From positions 1 through 9,594 of the forward strand of contig JAEULX010000231.1 in NCBI GenBank assembly GCA_016793685.1: 9,594 nt of DNA, in the 5' to 3' direction. Shown here one piece after another: positions 7,297-9,594 of the stretch (within the stretch, counting starts at the first letter, position 1; the number at the start of each line of letters is the position of its first letter). The notes beneath the pieces were generated by a model, which did not search any database, was not told the origin of the DNA, and saw nothing but the letters and a program-made list of their open reading frames with translations. The stretch comes from Bradyrhizobiaceae bacterium. GTDB lineage: Bacteria > Pseudomonadota > Alphaproteobacteria > Rhizobiales > Xanthobacteraceae. The position numbers and the translations under genes are program-made.

Positions 7297-7318
7297 AAAA
7301 TCCGATTGCGGGATTTTT
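7297..7318. repeat. AT-rich hairpin with a short T-run
   Basis: AAAATCC (7297-7303) pairs with GGATTTT (7311-7317) around a 7-base loop, and one more T follows. It resembles a weak intrinsic terminator on the plus strand, but no plus-strand gene precedes it. It may be an attenuator or chance. Confidence 0.45.
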
Positions 7319-7397
7319 CTAACGCGAGAGCCGGTCAGAAGCAAGGCTTACCGGGACGATTTGCGGTGATTGCTGCGAATCCGAGCAGTCTCGGCCT

Positions 7398-7413
7398 CGC
7401 GCATAATTGCGCG
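7398..7413. repeat. Inverted repeat CGCGCA-TAAT-TGCGCG
   Basis: A perfect 6-bp inverted repeat with a 4-base AT centre, 145 bp upstream of the ATPase start. The compact dyad suits a dimeric regulator, or the AT centre could be part of a -10 box. It directly abuts the next inverted repeat. Confidence 0.55.
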
Positions 7414-7439
7414 TCGAGCGTTTATCTCTGCACGCTCGA
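7414..7439. repeat. 8-bp inverted repeat abutting the previous one
   Basis: TCGAGCGT (7414-7421) and ACGCTCGA (7432-7439) are perfect reverse complements around the 10-base loop TTATCTCTGC. No T-run follows on either strand, so it is not a standard terminator. It could be an RNA leader hairpin or a protein-binding dyad. Confidence 0.6.
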
Positions 7440-7557
7440 AGCATATTGAACGCGCCACGCCGGACGTTCGTCGAATCGCTGCGGCAAGCTGGCGCGGATT
7501 CTGTCTGCCATACTGACATATCATCCGCCGCGAACCCTCGCGTTGAGAGACACACGG

Positions 7558-9594
7558 ATGAACGCCATGCTGCCACCCTTCCGCGATCGCATCGATGCCG
7601 TTCTTTCGGCTCTTGCCTCCGATGCGGCAGCCGGGCTCAGCTGCGACGAAGCCGACCGCCGCCTCTCGCAATATGGCCCAAATCAGCTCAAGAGCGCACC
7701 GCCGACCCCCTGGTGGCGGCACCTGCTCGATCAGTTCGCCAATTTCCTGGTGATCATTCTGCTCGCGGCCACCGTGATTTCGGTCGCCGAGTGGCTGCTG
7801 CAAGAGCCGCGGGAGACGGCGCTGCCCTACGAGGCCATCGTCATCCTTGCGATCGTCATCCTCAATGCCCTGCTCGGCTTCGTCCAGGAGACCCGCGCCG
7901 AGCAGTCGGTGCGGGCCTTGATGGCGCTGGCCGCGCCTGAATCCACCCTGGTGCGCGACGGCGAGCGCCAGCGCGTTCCCGCTCGGGACATCGTGCCCGG
8001 CGACATTCTGCTGGTGGAAGCCGGCGACCGAATCCCCGCCGACGCCCGCCTGATCGAGCAGGCGAATCTGCATGCCGACGAGGCGCCGTTGACGGGCGAA
8101 AGCATGCCCGTCGCCAAAGACACCCATCCGATCGACGCCGATGTCGGCATCGGGGACCGCCGCAATATGCTCTATGCCGGCACCGTCGCGACCTATGGGC
8201 GCGGCCGCGCGGTCGTCGTCGCGACCGGCATGTCGACCGAAGTCGGCCGCATCGCCGGGATGCTCGAAGCAGCGGAGCGCGTCCCTACGCCGCTTCAGCA
8301 GGAACTCGATCGCACCGGCAAGCGCCTGACCGTGGTCATGCTCGCGATTTGTGCGGCCGTGTTCGCGACCGGACTGCTCAGCACCACCACGCTGACGCTG
8401 AACGTCGTGCTCAGCCTTTTCCTGTTCGCCGTGGCGCTCGCAGTCGCGGCTATTCCGGAGGCGTTGCCGGCGATCGTGACCGTCGGTCTGAGCCTCGGCG
8501 TCCGGCGCATGGTGGCGGCGCATGCCATCGTGCGCAAGCTGGCGGCCATCGAGACGCTGGGCGCAGCAACGGTGATCTGCTCGGACAAGACCGGCACGCT
8601 GACGCGCAATGAAATGACCGTGCGCGCCATCTTCACCGCCGATACGCTGATCGATGTGGGAGGCAGCGGCTACGCCCCCGAAGGCGAATTCACCATCGCC
8701 GGCGCCCCCCTCGAAAACGAGCCACACGTCCGCGACGCGGTCGAGCAGACGCTCCGGGCCGCAGCGCTGGCGAATGACGCCGCACTCACCAACGACTCCG
8801 GGCGCTGGCGCGTGCAAGGCGATCCGACCGAAGGCGCCCTGATCGTGGCCGCCGCCAAATTCGGGATGACGGAAAGCGACCTGACCGCCCTCCCGCGTAT
8901 CGCGGAAATTCCCTTTACCTCCGAACGCAAGAGCCACACGACGGTCCATCTCGACCGCGCCGGCGCCGATAACGTGCGCGTCTTTGTCAAGGGAGCCCCG
9001 GAAATTCTGCTTGCCCGGTGTCGCCGCGTGCTGGTGCGCGGGAAAGTGGTTCCGCTCAGCGTCGCGGCTTGGCAAAAACTTGCGCAGCGCAACGACGAAC
9101 TGGCGCGACAGGCGTTGCGCACGCTGGCCGTCGCCGCGCGCGCCGTGCCGGCCGCGGACCTCGGCATCGATCTCGCGGCAGTGGCCGCCGACCGCAGCCT
9201 CCGCATCGAACTTCCCGAAAGCACCACCGACGATCTGGTGCTGCTCGGTCTTGTCGGCATGATCGATCCGCCGCGCGCGGAGGTGAAGGAAGCGGTCGCC
9301 ACGGCCCGCCGCGCGCATATTCGCACCGTCATGATCACCGGAGACCACCCCGCTACGGCCGAAGCGATCGCCCGCGAACTCGACATCCTGGAGCCGGGCA
9401 CGCGTCTAGTCACCGGCGCCGAACTTCGCACAATGGACAACGCAGCGCTCGACGCGGTCGTTGAAACGGTGCGGGTCTTCGCCCGCGTCGACCCCGAACA
9501 CAAGTTGCGCCTCGTCGAGTCGTTGCAGCGCCAGGGCCATATCGTCGCCCTGACCGGCGACGGCAGCAACGACGCGCCTGCGCTGAAGGAGGCA
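7558..9594 (+). CDS. P2-type cation-transporting P-type ATPase, C-terminus cut by window edge
   Basis: An ATP-driven cation pump of the inner membrane; the sequence resembles Ca2+/Mg2+/Na+-type (P2) ATPases rather than heavy-metal (P1B) pumps, since no CPx motif or metal-binding domain is present. The frame is open for 679 codons to the right edge. Order: N-terminal cation-ATPase domain (about 8-60), M1 (about 60-81), M2 (91-110), actuator domain with LTGES (178-182), M3 (257-275), M4 with IPEALPAIVT (299-308), phosphorylation site SDKTGTLT (342-349, Asp343), nucleotide-binding KGAPE (478-482), MITGDH (592-597) and the hinge TGDGSNDAPAL (666-676), where the usual Val is Ser670. M5 onward, which would define the transported ion, is outside the window. 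ATG 7558 is the first Met; ATG 7567 is an alternative. Neither has a strong Shine-Dalgarno site. Confidence 0.94.
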   Translation, partial: MNAMLPPFRDRIDAVLSALASDAAAGLSCDEADRRLSQYGPNQLKSAPPTPWWRHLLDQFANFLVIILLAATVISVAEWLLQEPRETALPYEAIVILAIVILNALLGFVQETRAEQSVRALMALAAPESTLVRDGERQRVPARDIVPGDILLVEAGDRIPADARLIEQANLHADEAPLTGESMPVAKDTHPIDADVGIGDRRNMLYAGTVATYGRGRAVVVATGMSTEVGRIAGMLEAAERVPTPLQQELDRTGKRLTVVMLAICAAVFATGLLSTTTLTLNVVLSLFLFAVALAVAAIPEALPAIVTVGLSLGVRRMVAAHAIVRKLAAIETLGAATVICSDKTGTLTRNEMTVRAIFTADTLIDVGGSGYAPEGEFTIAGAPLENEPHVRDAVEQTLRAAALANDAALTNDSGRWRVQGDPTEGALIVAAAKFGMTESDLTALPRIAEIPFTSERKSHTTVHLDRAGADNVRVFVKGAPEILLARCRRVLVRGKVVPLSVAAWQKLAQRNDELARQALRTLAVAARAVPAADLGIDLAAVAADRSLRIELPESTTDDLVLLGLVGMIDPPRAEVKEAVATARRAHIRTVMITGDHPATAEAIARELDILEPGTRLVTGAELRTMDNAALDAVVETVRVFARVDPEHKLRLVESLQRQGHIVALTGDGSNDAPALKEA

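Larger units (their letters stand above)
7170..7557. other. 388-bp divergent intergenic region between cspA and the P-type ATPase gene
   Basis: No coding frame here looks real: short ORFs that cross it are antisense to a neighbour and resemble no family. It must hold promoters for both divergent genes and probably a long cspA leader. It contains 8-bp palindromes ACTGCAGT (7208-7215) and GCAATTGC (7221-7228) near cspA, and four larger inverted repeats listed separately. I could not assign promoter boxes; CTTGTTG on the minus strand (about 7233-7239) is a possible -35 for cspA, but its -10 is poor. Confidence 0.6.

Noticed and set aside
7132..7449. 105-codon plus-strand ORF from inside cspA into the intergenic region
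   Set aside because: It starts antisense to the cold-shock gene, has no ribosome-binding site or family resemblance, and crosses several inverted repeats.
7348..9348. 666-codon minus-strand ORF opposite the P-type ATPase gene
   Set aside because: It is longer than many genes but antisense to a frame carrying every P-type ATPase motif; its translation is low in complexity and matches no family I know.
1..9594. Hidden defence, mobile or biosynthetic system
   Set aside because: All coding space is taken by housekeeping families. No transposase, integrase, repeat array, toxin-antitoxin pair or anomalous composition was found.

Overview
The window reads as ordinary chromosome from a GC-rich alphaproteobacterium, most likely Hyphomicrobiales (Rhizobiales). 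The grounds are the high GC content, an HdaA-type DnaA regulator, and the block CDP-alcohol phosphatidyltransferase - hdaA - ppk - ppx divergent from purM - purN. From memory this block is a familiar arrangement in that order; no database was searched. I see no insertion sequence, phage gene, CRISPR array, tRNA, rRNA or obvious defence system.

Left half (about 1-4993, all minus strand, transcribed right to left). A CDP-alcohol phosphatidyltransferase overlaps the start of hdaA by one base. A 147-bp gap follows, then ppk (polyphosphate kinase 1), whose 3' end overlaps the GTG start of ppx (exopolyphosphatase/GppA family) by 8 bp. ppx runs off the left edge. The first pair joins membrane phospholipid synthesis to inactivation of the replication initiator DnaA. 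The second pair makes and degrades polyphosphate.

Centre (about 4994-6845). A short divergent intergenic region leads to purM and purN on the plus strand. These encode two folate/ATP-dependent steps of de novo purine synthesis and are separated by 18 bp.

Right half (about 6846-9594). purN converges on a minus-strand cold-shock gene (cspA type), which has a textbook ribosome-binding site and a clear intrinsic terminator. A 388-bp divergent intergenic region follows, with no convincing gene but several perfect inverted repeats. Last is a plus-strand P2-type cation-transporting P-type ATPase that runs off the right edge after 679 codons.

The ppx and ATPase frames are open to the window edges and were read directly from the sequence. 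The long ORFs opposite the real genes (for example antisense to purM/purN and to the ATPase) are GC-skew shadows. The observations most worth checking are the hairpin-rich cspA/ATPase intergenic region and the coupling of the phospholipid gene with hdaA. I found no convincing previously undescribed system.
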